Origin: an uncultured Collinsella sp.
GTDB lineage: Bacteria > Actinomycetota > Coriobacteriia > Coriobacteriales > Coriobacteriaceae
Direction of reading: 5' to 3'
DNA length: 5,635 bases
NCBI GenBank assembly: GCA_902475475.1
Contig: CABRZY010000121.1
Coordinates: forward strand, 1 to 5,635
Part shown: positions 1-5,461 of the stretch, piece by piece
Numbering within the stretch: position 1 is the first letter of the stretch
How the letters are laid out: each line of letters opens with the position of its first letter
The notes under the pieces: generated by a model
Told to the model about the DNA's origin: nothing
The model's input: only the letters and a program-made list of their open reading frames with translations
Databases searched by the model: none
Made by a program: the position numbers and the translations under genes

Positions 1-785
1 CATCAGACGCGCGAGGTAGCCACCAGCCGTGGAATCACAGATCACGTAATCGACCTCGCCCGACTCGAGCGCCTCAAAGCACTCATTGATGTTGGAAAAG
101 GTCTTTTGGTTGGCGGTGATGCTTTGCTTGGCGAGCGCCTCCTGCGAGGCCGAGGAGGTCTGAACGCCCAGGGTAGCAGTGTTAAGCGTTTCGGTGGAAA
201 CGCTCAGCGACTCGCCGTCACTGCTCTTGCCGAATACGGCGGGGGCATCGTACAGACAGGTGCCAAGCGAGCTGACATCGCCGTCCGTAGACTTGACGTC
301 GCCAATGAAGATATCGGCCTTTTTATCGCTGAGCGCGGAATCGGCCGAGGACGCATCGACAAAGGCAACCTTGAGACCCATGCGGCATGCGAGGGCACGA
401 GCGGCATCGACCGCGCAGACTTGATGTCGCCAATGAAGATGTCCGCCTTTTTATCGCTGAGCGCGGAATCGGCCGAGGACGCATCGACAAAGGCGACCTT
501 GAGACCCATGCGGCATGCGAGGGCACGAGCGGCATCGACCGCATAGCCCGTGAGGTTTCCGTCGGCATCCTGCATGGCCTGCGGTGCATCGGACGTATCG
601 AGGGCGACCGTCAGGGTTCCCGGCGTGACCAGGGCATCGTCCGATACCGTGGGGGTAACGGTCTCGCGCTCGATCTGGTCGATCGTGGGCGTCGTGAACG
701 TGGACAGTGGATTGAACGCGCATCCGCTCAGGCCCAAAACGGCAATGACCGCCGCGGCCCCAGCACCTAACCGAGCCGCATGCAT
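1..785 (-). pseudogene. Amino-acid-type ABC transporter substrate-binding lipoprotein, frameshifted, 3' end beyond window
   Basis: The product would be an extracytoplasmic, lipid-anchored solute receptor feeding an ABC importer, probably for amino acids (SBP_bac_3 family). The start chosen is ATG at 785, preceded by GAGGGG (798-793) with 7-nt spacing. It gives a lipoprotein signal: MHAAR, a hydrophobic Ala/Val/Leu stretch, then the lipobox LSGC with Cys22. After a Thr/Pro-rich linker comes the family start GTLTVALDTSDAP and a D-G-x-L-T-G-Y-A-V-D-A-A-R segment. Translation reads well to about position 417. There a 128-bp tandem duplication (289-544) shifts the frame, and the ATG-initiated product ends at 204 after about 193 residues, the last third nonsense. 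Removing one copy restores the frame, which continues sensibly (for example GEVDYVICDSTAGGYLARLM) to base 1 without a stop. No permease or ATPase gene is visible. The family call is good; the ligand is unknown. Confidence 0.8.
289..544. repeat. 128-bp imperfect tandem duplication inside the substrate-binding protein gene
   Basis: The copies are 289-416 and 417-544. Over the first 126 positions I count four differences: C/T at 297/425, A/G and G/C near 313-316/441-444, and A/G in the AAAGGCRACC stretch near 367/495. One difference changes Val to Ile (GDVKS versus GDIKS); the other three appear silent. The unit is 2 mod 3, so it breaks the reading frame. Confidence 0.95.
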
Positions 786-1134
786 CAAGCTGCCCCTCAC
801 CATGTCCACTACCCTGCCTTCTGTGTCGTATACGATCCGTGCCCCGCACGGAATATCGGGTTGTTCCCACCAGCTGACCTGGTATTTGACCCCACACTTG
901 CGCACCGGGGCGTTTGCTCGGGAGGCCGCAGCCACCTTCACGACTGGCCCGCTCGCCCGCGAGGCGGTATTGCCCCAAAGAAAGTAGAACGGACGGTGCG
1001 GCTTACATCTAGGACGCGCCATGATCGCGCCGCGCGCACGCGGTCGCTTACGTGGATCCCTTTGACCGCGTCTGTCTTGGACTAGGATGGGCATTTCGTC
1101 CGTCCGCAACCACAGCCTGGCAGGAACGTAGCGC
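786..1134 (-). other. Long leader or uncertain upstream ORF of the lipoprotein gene
   Basis: This stretch lies between the promoter candidate and the lipoprotein ATG. The lipoprotein frame stays open through it without a stop. ATG codons in that frame occur at 1094 (after GGACGGACGAA), 1022 and 803. Read from 1094 it gives 103 Arg-rich residues, including a Trp- and Cys-containing part (RKCGVKYQVSWWEQPDIPCG), ending directly at the lipoprotein Met. I recognise no family. A signal peptide must be N-terminal, so translation as a fusion would spoil the lipoprotein; I therefore prefer an untranslated leader or a separate small protein that lost its stop. I compared it by eye with the SRP RNA core and several riboswitch motifs and found no convincing match. 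Confidence 0.3.
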
Positions 1135-1163
1135 ATTATAGCTAAGTTCAAGCTATAGTTTAA
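1135..1163 (-). promoter_or_regulatory. Candidate sigma-70-type promoter with overlapping dyad
   Basis: On the minus strand a perfect -10 box TATAAT (1140-1135) is preceded by 17 nt and then by a weak -35 TTAAAC (1163-1158). The predicted start is near 1128. A perfect dyad, TATAGCT and AGCTATA with a 7-nt spacer (1157-1137), fills the space between the boxes and overlaps the -10. This is the geometry expected of an operator, for example one bound by a MerR-like or repressor-type regulator. The regulator is not in the window. The box match is direct; function is inferred. Confidence 0.45.
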
Positions 1164-1241
1164 GGTTAGGGACGTTATTCGCATCGCGAGCACAGATTTC
1201 GCAGGTCGGGGCGGACCATTCGTGCCCCCATGAAGCCCGGA

Positions 1242-1283
1242 GCTCCCCCACGGGGAGCCCCGGGGCACCCGTCTCAGGGTGCC
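1242..1283. other. Two adjacent GC-rich hairpins
   Basis: The first hairpin is GCTCCCC, loop CAC, GGGGAGC (1242-1258). The second is GGCACCC, loop GTCTCA, GGGTGCC (1264-1283). Each has a perfect 7-bp stem. Neither is followed by a T-run on either strand, so they are not typical intrinsic terminators. The right arm of the second is copied again at 1305-1311 by the neighbouring 28-bp duplication, giving an alternative pairing partner. Their position between the inverted-repeat element and the promoter suggests an insulating or transcript-end role, but this is inference. Confidence 0.4.
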
Positions 1284-1331
1284 GTGTGCAAAAAACGGCA
1301 AATAGGGTGCCGTGTGCAAAAAACGGCAAAT
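1276..1331. repeat. 28-bp perfect tandem duplication at the element's left end
   Basis: Copies are 1276-1303 and 1304-1331 and are identical. Each runs from AGGGTGCCGTGTGC through the A6 run to CGGCAAAT. The right copy is the outer part of the left inverted arm (1309-1360), so the duplication repeats the terminus of that element. Confidence 0.95.
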
Positions 1332-1533
1332 ATGAGTACTGCTACCAATTTAGTAGCAGCGTATTTCCGCCCCACGAGCCCTTTTTGAGTTCCGCACAGC
1401 CCGCTTGGCGCCAAAATATTCCACATTCGTTTATTATCTCTTCGCTGAATCCAGTTTTTCGGCCCAAGTTTCTTTATTTTTGCTGTCACTAATCTAGTAA
1501 CAGTACTCATATTTGCCGTTTTTTGCACATGGC
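1309..1533. mobile_element. MITE-like inverted-repeat element of about 225 bp
   Basis: Two 52-nt arms (1309-1360 and 1482-1533) are inverted copies of each other. A 29-nt block is perfect (1313-1341 against 1501-1529), and the inner parts have diverged. Each arm also contains its own hairpin: CTGCTAC/GTAGCAG around a 7-nt loop on the left, and CTGT-C-ACT/AGT-A-ACAG on the right. In both arms the outward reading is hairpin, 15-nt spacer, T6. About 120 bp of less GC-rich DNA lies between the arms. No transposase is encoded. Short overlapping ORFs occur on both strands (for example 1274-1528 minus, 84 codons) but look accidental. From memory, similar short ORFs recur in Collinsella genomes, which would fit a dispersed repeat. 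I could not see a clear target-site duplication. An alternative is a bidirectional terminator. Confidence 0.55.
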
Positions 1534-1564
1534 ATATAAACAGACCCCCTATAAAGCCATAGTT

Positions 1565-2794
1565 TTACGCCGGCTTGAGCCCAAAGCACGCTCGGAGCGT
1601 ATTCAGCAGAGCATCTTGCCTCTTTCGACGAGCCTCTACACGATTCTGATATCGTTTACCCATACGCTGGTGGATGCGCCATGCGAGCGCTTCCATCGCT
1701 TCCATGTCGCAGAGCATCTCGTTGTTGACCGTCGCGACCTCGATTCCCATGGACGCCAAACCCGTATTGCGTTTTTCATCGTGAATGCGCCCGCCGCGAG
1801 ACGAATGGCCCTGCTCACCGTTGTATTCCAGGTCAAACCGAGCTGCTTCCTGATAGGCATCGCAAACCGCATACGGCATCCCCGAGATCGCCTGCGCACG
1901 GTCGTTGAACTCGATCTTGTGGTCGGTCTTAAAGGGACCGCAGGCAAATCCGCCATAAGAAAACGGAAGCGAAAACATGGCAAGCATGATGCATTCCATG
2001 GGTGAGCGCAGGTTTTCCGACAGAAAGTCGATCTTGTAGTCGGTCTTAAAGGGACCGCAGGCAAATCCGCCATAGGAAAACGGAAGCGAAAACATGGCAA
2101 GCATGATGCACTCCATGGGTGAGCGCAGGTTTTCCGACAGAAAGGGGCACAGCCGCCGCAGCTGCTTGGCCGCGCTCCCCTTGCATGCCGCAAGGTAATC
2201 TGCCAGGCGATCGGGCGTCAGCACTGGCTCGACCTCAAAGTAGCCCACATCTGACGGCTGGTCCTTATCCTTTGCAAGCCTGTTCACGGTAGGCGAGCTG
2301 TAAGGGGGCAGATACTGCCCGCGATCGCTCAGCGAAATCTTGGAGCACAGCTCCTGGGCCAGGGCAAATGCCTGGATACAGCCGACTTCGCGCGCAACGG
2401 CGGCACAGAGGGCCTCGGGAGACAAGCTGTACACTCCCGGCTCCACCTCCAAAATCGAGGCGTCCGGCAGGTCTGTAGAACAAACGGACCAGCTTGCACC
2501 AGGCATGCGGCGACGCTGCTTCGCCGACCCCACCAGCAGGCACAAGTCTTCTTGGACCTCGCCACTCACGGCCCCGATCCGCACCAAATCGGGAAGATAA
2601 ATGTCCTCGGCCGAGGGAGACGATGTATGCAGCACACGGCGCTCTTCATCGGGATCGAGGTCTCTCCAGCTGATGTAACCCATTTGTCGGCGCTCGGCGC
2701 GCATCATGCGCAGCGCCGAGGCACCGGTCAGGACTACGGAGGCCGCCAGTTGCTCGCTTGTCGGCTCGATGCGCCGCGCTATCTTCACTGCCAC
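1565..2794 (-). CDS. Putative PD-(D/E)xK / DUF559-like endonuclease-fold protein with internal 39-residue duplication
   Basis: The start chosen is GTG at 2794, preceded by AGGGGG with about 7-nt spacing; it gives 409 residues ending in TAA at 1565. The N-terminal part (about 20-45) reads VVLTGASALRMMRAERR, resembling the opening of AbiEi-like or DUF559-associated proteins. The middle (about 60-215) is not recognised. The C-terminal part (about 225-380) has the DUF559/Vsr-like layout: Glu in SPMEC, then FDLEYNGEQGH (Asp321, Glu323, His330), H338-D339-E-K341, and a hydrophobic strand GIEVATV. This suggests a nuclease fold, but activity is unproven. Residues 218-256 and 257-295 are near-identical copies, so the Glu-bearing helix is present twice; without the extra copy the protein would be 370 residues. 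The frame is open further upstream into comF sequence, so the GTG start is a judgement based on its ribosome binding site. It could also be a toxin-antitoxin or abortive-infection relative. Confidence 0.65.
   Translation of the reverse strand: MAVKIARRIEPTSEQLAASVVLTGASALRMMRAERRQMGYISWRDLDPDEERRVLHTSSPSAEDIYLPDLVRIGAVSGEVQEDLCLLVGSAKQRRRMPGASWSVCSTDLPDASILEVEPGVYSLSPEALCAAVAREVGCIQAFALAQELCSKISLSDRGQYLPPYSSPTVNRLAKDKDQPSDVGYFEVEPVLTPDRLADYLAACKGSAAKQLRRLCPFLSENLRSPMECIMLAMFSLPFSYGGFACGPFKTDYKIDFLSENLRSPMECIMLAMFSLPFSYGGFACGPFKTDHKIEFNDRAQAISGMPYAVCDAYQEAARFDLEYNGEQGHSSRGGRIHDEKRNTGLASMGIEVATVNNEMLCDMEAMEALAWRIHQRMGKRYQNRVEARRKRQDALLNTLRACFGLKPA
1911..2144. repeat. 117-bp in-frame tandem duplication in the endonuclease-like gene
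   Basis: Copies are 1911-2027 and 2028-2144. They differ at three positions: G/A at 1921/2038, A/G in CATARGA near 1958/2075, and T/C in GCAYTCC near 1994/2111. The unit is 39 codons, so the frame is kept. One difference changes His to Tyr (TDHKIE versus TDYKID); the Glu/Asp difference comes from the junction; the other two substitutions are silent. Confidence 0.95.
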
Positions 2795-2808
2795 AAAACC
2801 ACCCCCTA
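2795..2808 (-). promoter_or_regulatory. Ribosome binding site for the endonuclease-like gene, overlapping an out-of-frame TAG
   Basis: On the minus strand, TAG (2808-2806) runs directly into a G-run (2806-2802) and TGGTTTT before GTG at 2794. The G-rich site at 7-nt spacing decides the GTG start. The TAG is the stop reached by the ATG-initiated comF frame and is probably the ancestral comF stop. Confidence 0.6.
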
Positions 2809-3648
2809 CCAACGCGCCCCAAACGCGTGCGATAGCGAGGCCATCGACTGCTGCGGCGCCGGCACGCTTGAGCTCCGCCGAGGCTGCTGCCATGGTCGCG
2901 CCCGTGGTAATGACATCATCGATGAGCAGCAGACGGCGGCCGCGCACATCCTCGACCGTCTCGTACACGCCCCGGGCATGCTCCCGGCGCTCATCGCGGC
3001 CGAGCTCTCGCTGGTCACCATGACCGTATTTGACCAGGGCGTCCAGCAACGGGACACCCGAAAGATCGCAAAACGGGCGCGCGATTGCTTCCATATGGTC
3101 GAATCCACGCCGCCGAAACGCTGCCGCAGTCGCGGGCACAAATACCACCGCGTCGGCGCCGGACAGCATACTGCCGTAGCGATCGGGGGCTGCCACCTGC
3201 CGTAGCGATCGGGGGCTGCCACCTGGGCATGCAAGGCAGTATCGTAGAGCAACTCCGCCAGATACGGTGCCAGACGGCGCTCGCCCGCATCCTTGTACGC
3301 CTTGATGATGCGCGGCAGCGGATGCGCGTAGACGGCACACGCCAAGCAGCGATCGAGCGCCTCGGCCATTGCCGAAGACGTGCCCTCGACCGAACACTCG
3401 GTACACAGCAAATCCCCAAACGGGGCGCCGCATCGGGTACAGCTATGACGTGGGTCGATGAGCGTGAGCAACGCCAGACAATCCTGGCAGATCAGCGCAC
3501 CGGAACGCTCGCAGCCGGCACATCGCGTGGGCGACAACGCCTCGAGCGCCTCGTATGTCGCGCGCTCGGCAAGCGGTAGCAATTCATCCGCAAACGGTAG
3601 GACGCCTGCACCCTGCAAGCGAGTCAATACATTCAAATGTCTCTTCAT
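2806..3648 (-). pseudogene. comF: ComF-family phosphoribosyltransferase-like protein, frame broken by a 26-bp duplication
   Basis: ComF proteins are cytoplasmic phosphoribosyltransferase-fold proteins required for DNA uptake by natural transformation in several bacteria. The start is ATG 3648, with AGGGAGGG 7 nt upstream. The N-terminal part shows four CxxC pairs (Cys43/46, 54/57, 70/73, 82/85), the usual ComF zinc fingers, then the segment LPRIIKAYKDAGERRLAPYL. At about residue 150 a 26-bp tandem repeat (3171-3225) shifts the frame, and the product continues as 130 unrelated residues to TAG at 2806. Past the repeat the other frame carries the family sequence: VFVPATAAAFRRRGFDHMEAIARPF, abbreviated here as V-F-V-P-A-T then R-R-R-G-F-D-H, and the PRPP-binding loop LLIDDVITTGAT (about 2893-2930). 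Removing one copy would join both halves. The PRTase frame then has no stop before the next gene. Identity is secure; whether the break is real is not. Confidence 0.85.
3171..3225. repeat. 26-bp perfect tandem duplication in comF
   Basis: Copies 3171-3196 and 3197-3222 are identical, followed by three bases (CTG) of a third copy. The unit begins CTGCCGTAGCGATCGGGG. It is 2 mod 3 and sits exactly where the ComF frame switches, after the residues VAAPDRYG. Confidence 0.95.
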
Positions 3649-3655
3649 GACACAA

Positions 3656-3683
3656 CCCTCCCTACGCGAAGGCGGAGGGAGGG
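3656..3683 (-). promoter_or_regulatory. Hairpin covering the comF Shine-Dalgarno sequence
   Basis: On the minus strand CCCTCCCT (3683-3676), a 12-nt loop and AGGGAGGG (3663-3656) form a perfect 8-bp stem. The 3' arm is itself the comF ribosome binding site, 7 nt before ATG 3648. If it folds in the mRNA it would mask the site and lower comF translation. No T-run follows, so it is not a classical terminator. Confidence 0.5.
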
Positions 3684-3766
3684 CTGTCGGTAAACGGAGG
3701 CTGTCGGTGTAGAGCCATGATACCCAGAGGTGCTAGGGCCAGGCGGGTTAAATCCGTTTACGGGCG
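3684..3766. other. ricT-comF gap with short repeats
   Basis: A 10-bp direct repeat GGCTGTCGGT occurs at 3682-3691 and 3699-3708. A 9-bp inverted pair GTAAACGGA/TCCGTTTAC lies at 3690-3698 and 3753-3761, spanning 54 nt and starting just after the ricT stop. I see no convincing promoter here and no intrinsic terminator, so comF may be co-transcribed with ricT. Confidence 0.3.
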
Positions 3767-5461
3767 CTATTCGCCGGCAGGCGGTTGCGGTGCGGACGAG
3801 GTGTGGGTCGAGCCCTCGCCACCGTCCTGACGCGGCTTACGGGAGCGACGGCGACGGCGACGCTTTTGACCCTGGTCAGTCGAGCCCTCGCCACCGCGAT
3901 CCTCACGCGGTTCGCGCTCGTCGCGAGTACCGCCGCGCGAAGCCTTGGCGGCAGTTCCTCCGCCATCGCCGGGGCGACGGCGCGTGACCTTGACTTCACC
4001 GTCCGAAACCTGATCGGCCACGGAAGGAACCGAGGGCTTCTGCTGCGTGCCCGAGGAATGGCGGCGGCGCGGACGCGGCGCGCGCTCCTCCTCGCCACGC
4101 GGCTTGCCGCCCTTGTCGGCAGGCGCGTCGGAGGCCGAGCCACCCTTGGGAGCGGCACCGGCTTCGCGAGCGGCTGCGGCGCGGAAGGCGTCCTCGCGCT
4201 CCTCGCTCGACAGGTGGCGGCGACGACGGCGCGTGGGGTTCATGCCACCGCCGCGGTTTTGCTGCTGGGGCTGCTGAGCCTCGCGCTCGCGGGAAGCGTT
4301 CTTGCCCGCGGTCTCGCCATTGTCGACGGACGCTGCGCGCTTGCGGCGGCGACGGCCATCGGCCGCCCCCTCGGCCTCGAGCGCCTCGGCCTTGCCGCGG
4401 CCCTTTCCACGGCCACGGCCCTCGCTCTGGCCCTGGCCGGCGCGAGCATCGGATTCGGCATCGCGACGACGGCGCTTGGGCATCGATGTGCCGGCCAGAC
4501 GATCGGCACTCGACAGGCCATCGCCCACGTCGACGCCGTTCTCGCGATCGAGTTCCATGAGCGCCAGGCGTATCTCGGGCGACTCGATGCGCTCGAGCAC
4601 GTCACGCGTCACGCAGTCGGGGCGGCAGTTGCAGCCCTGCTCGGCGGCCTTCTTTTTGCAGCCCTCCGAGCACGTCATATCGGCCAGGTTGACCTTAAAG
4701 ACTTTGCCGTTCTCCAGGCGCAGCACCAGCTGCTCACGCGGCGTGTCATATTCCTGGATGCGCGCCTTGCCAAGCGGCGTATCGATAAGCGTCTTCTTTT
4801 TGGGCGCGCGGCTCTTAAAGTCCTTGTACGCCTCGAACTCGTAGCGCAGGCAGCACATCAGGCGGCCGCAGACGCCACTAATCTTGGACGAGTTGAGCGG
4901 CAGGTCCTGCTCCTTTGCCATGCGGATCGAAACCGGCTCAAACTGTCCGCCAAAGCGCGTGCAGCAGAGCTCCTGGCCGCACTGGGCATAGCCGCCCACC
5001 AGGCGGGTCTCGTCGCGCACGCCGATCTGGCGCATGTCGACGCGAATGTGCAGCGTCGAGGACAGGTCCTTGACGAGCTGACGGAAATCGACGCGCTCCT
5101 CGGCCGCGAAGTAGAACACAGCCTTCTCGCCGCCAAACAGGTACTCGACGCCGACCGGCTTCATCTCGAGGTCGAGCTCTTTGACCAGACGACGGAAATC
5201 GACCATGGCCTCGTCGCCCTGGATGGCCAGGTCGTCGGCAAGCTGCAGGTCGATGTCGCTCGCCACGCGCAGCACGGGCTTGAGCGGCTGGCCGATCTCA
5301 TCTTGCGGCACCTCGAAGGGATCGGCCGTGACCAGGCCGATCTCGGTTCCGCGCTCGGTGGAGCAAATGGCATAATCGGCCTCGAGGATATCCAGATCCT
5401 GCGGGTCGAACCACAGGTCGCGCGAGGCGTAGGTAAACTTAACGGGTACGACTAACGGCAT
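3767..5461 (-). CDS. ricT: RicT/YaaT-like PSP1-domain protein with long Arg-rich C-terminal tail
   Basis: In Bacillus subtilis RicT (YaaT) joins RicA and RicF in an Fe-S-containing complex that helps RNase Y process mRNAs; the role here is inferred by family. ATG 5461 follows AGGAAGG (5475-5469) with 7-nt spacing and overlaps the holB stop by 10 nt. The 564 residues divide into a conserved core (about 1-290) and a tail. The core includes the PSP1 region (about 75-160) and the cysteine motifs CGQELCC (Cys161, 166, 167) and VCGRLMCC (Cys198, 203, 204), the expected cluster ligands. A further group, Cys264, 268, 277, 279 and 283, follows. From about 325 the protein is low complexity, rich in Arg, Gly, Glu, Ala and Ser, with basic clusters at 329-333, 370-375, 411-415, 465-468, 494-496 and 533-544. 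Bacillus RicT is about 275 residues, so the tail nearly doubles the protein. It is probably disordered and RNA-binding, by inference. Confidence 0.9.
   Translation of the reverse strand: MPLVVPVKFTYASRDLWFDPQDLDILEADYAICSTERGTEIGLVTADPFEVPQDEIGQPLKPVLRVASDIDLQLADDLAIQGDEAMVDFRRLVKELDLEMKPVGVEYLFGGEKAVFYFAAEERVDFRQLVKDLSSTLHIRVDMRQIGVRDETRLVGGYAQCGQELCCTRFGGQFEPVSIRMAKEQDLPLNSSKISGVCGRLMCCLRYEFEAYKDFKSRAPKKKTLIDTPLGKARIQEYDTPREQLVLRLENGKVFKVNLADMTCSEGCKKKAAEQGCNCRPDCVTRDVLERIESPEIRLALMELDRENGVDVGDGLSSADRLAGTSMPKRRRRDAESDARAGQGQSEGRGRGKGRGKAEALEAEGAADGRRRRKRAASVDNGETAGKNASREREAQQPQQQNRGGGMNPTRRRRRHLSSEEREDAFRAAAAREAGAAPKGGSASDAPADKGGKPRGEEERAPRPRRRHSSGTQQKPSVPSVADQVSDGEVKVTRRRPGDGGGTAAKASRGGTRDEREPREDRGGEGSTDQGQKRRRRRRSRKPRQDGGEGSTHTSSAPQPPAGE

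Noticed and set aside
840..905. Possible SRP RNA-like core (ACCAGGTCAG on the minus strand)
   Set aside because: The conserved GGAAGGAAGCAGCC-type part does not follow, so the match is chance.
204..1319. Lipoprotein start far upstream, at 1319
   Set aside because: The upstream start lies inside the inverted-repeat element and would bury the signal peptide about 180 residues deep; ATG 785 has a proper ribosome binding site and lipobox spacing.
1274..1528. 84-codon minus-strand ORF inside the inverted-repeat element
   Set aside because: It starts and ends in the repeat arms, has no convincing ribosome binding site, and its sequence follows from the arms' symmetry.
2552..3205. 217-codon plus-strand open frame opposite comF
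   Set aside because: It has no domain or ribosome binding site support, and the opposite strand encodes clear ComF motifs including the PRPP loop.
276..3225. CRISPR array
   Set aside because: The repeats are adjacent direct duplications with no regular unique spacers and with different unit sequences at each site.
1565..3433. A single 622-residue ComF-nuclease fusion gene
   Set aside because: Its first 80 residues are out-of-frame ComF zinc-finger sequence, and the join depends on the 26-bp duplication. A good ribosome binding site and GTG at 2794 favour a separate downstream gene.
3785..5455. 556-codon open frame on the plus strand, opposite ricT
   Set aside because: It is an antisense shadow of the GC-rich ricT codons, composed largely of Ala, Arg and Leu, with no recognisable domain; ricT on the minus strand carries all family motifs.
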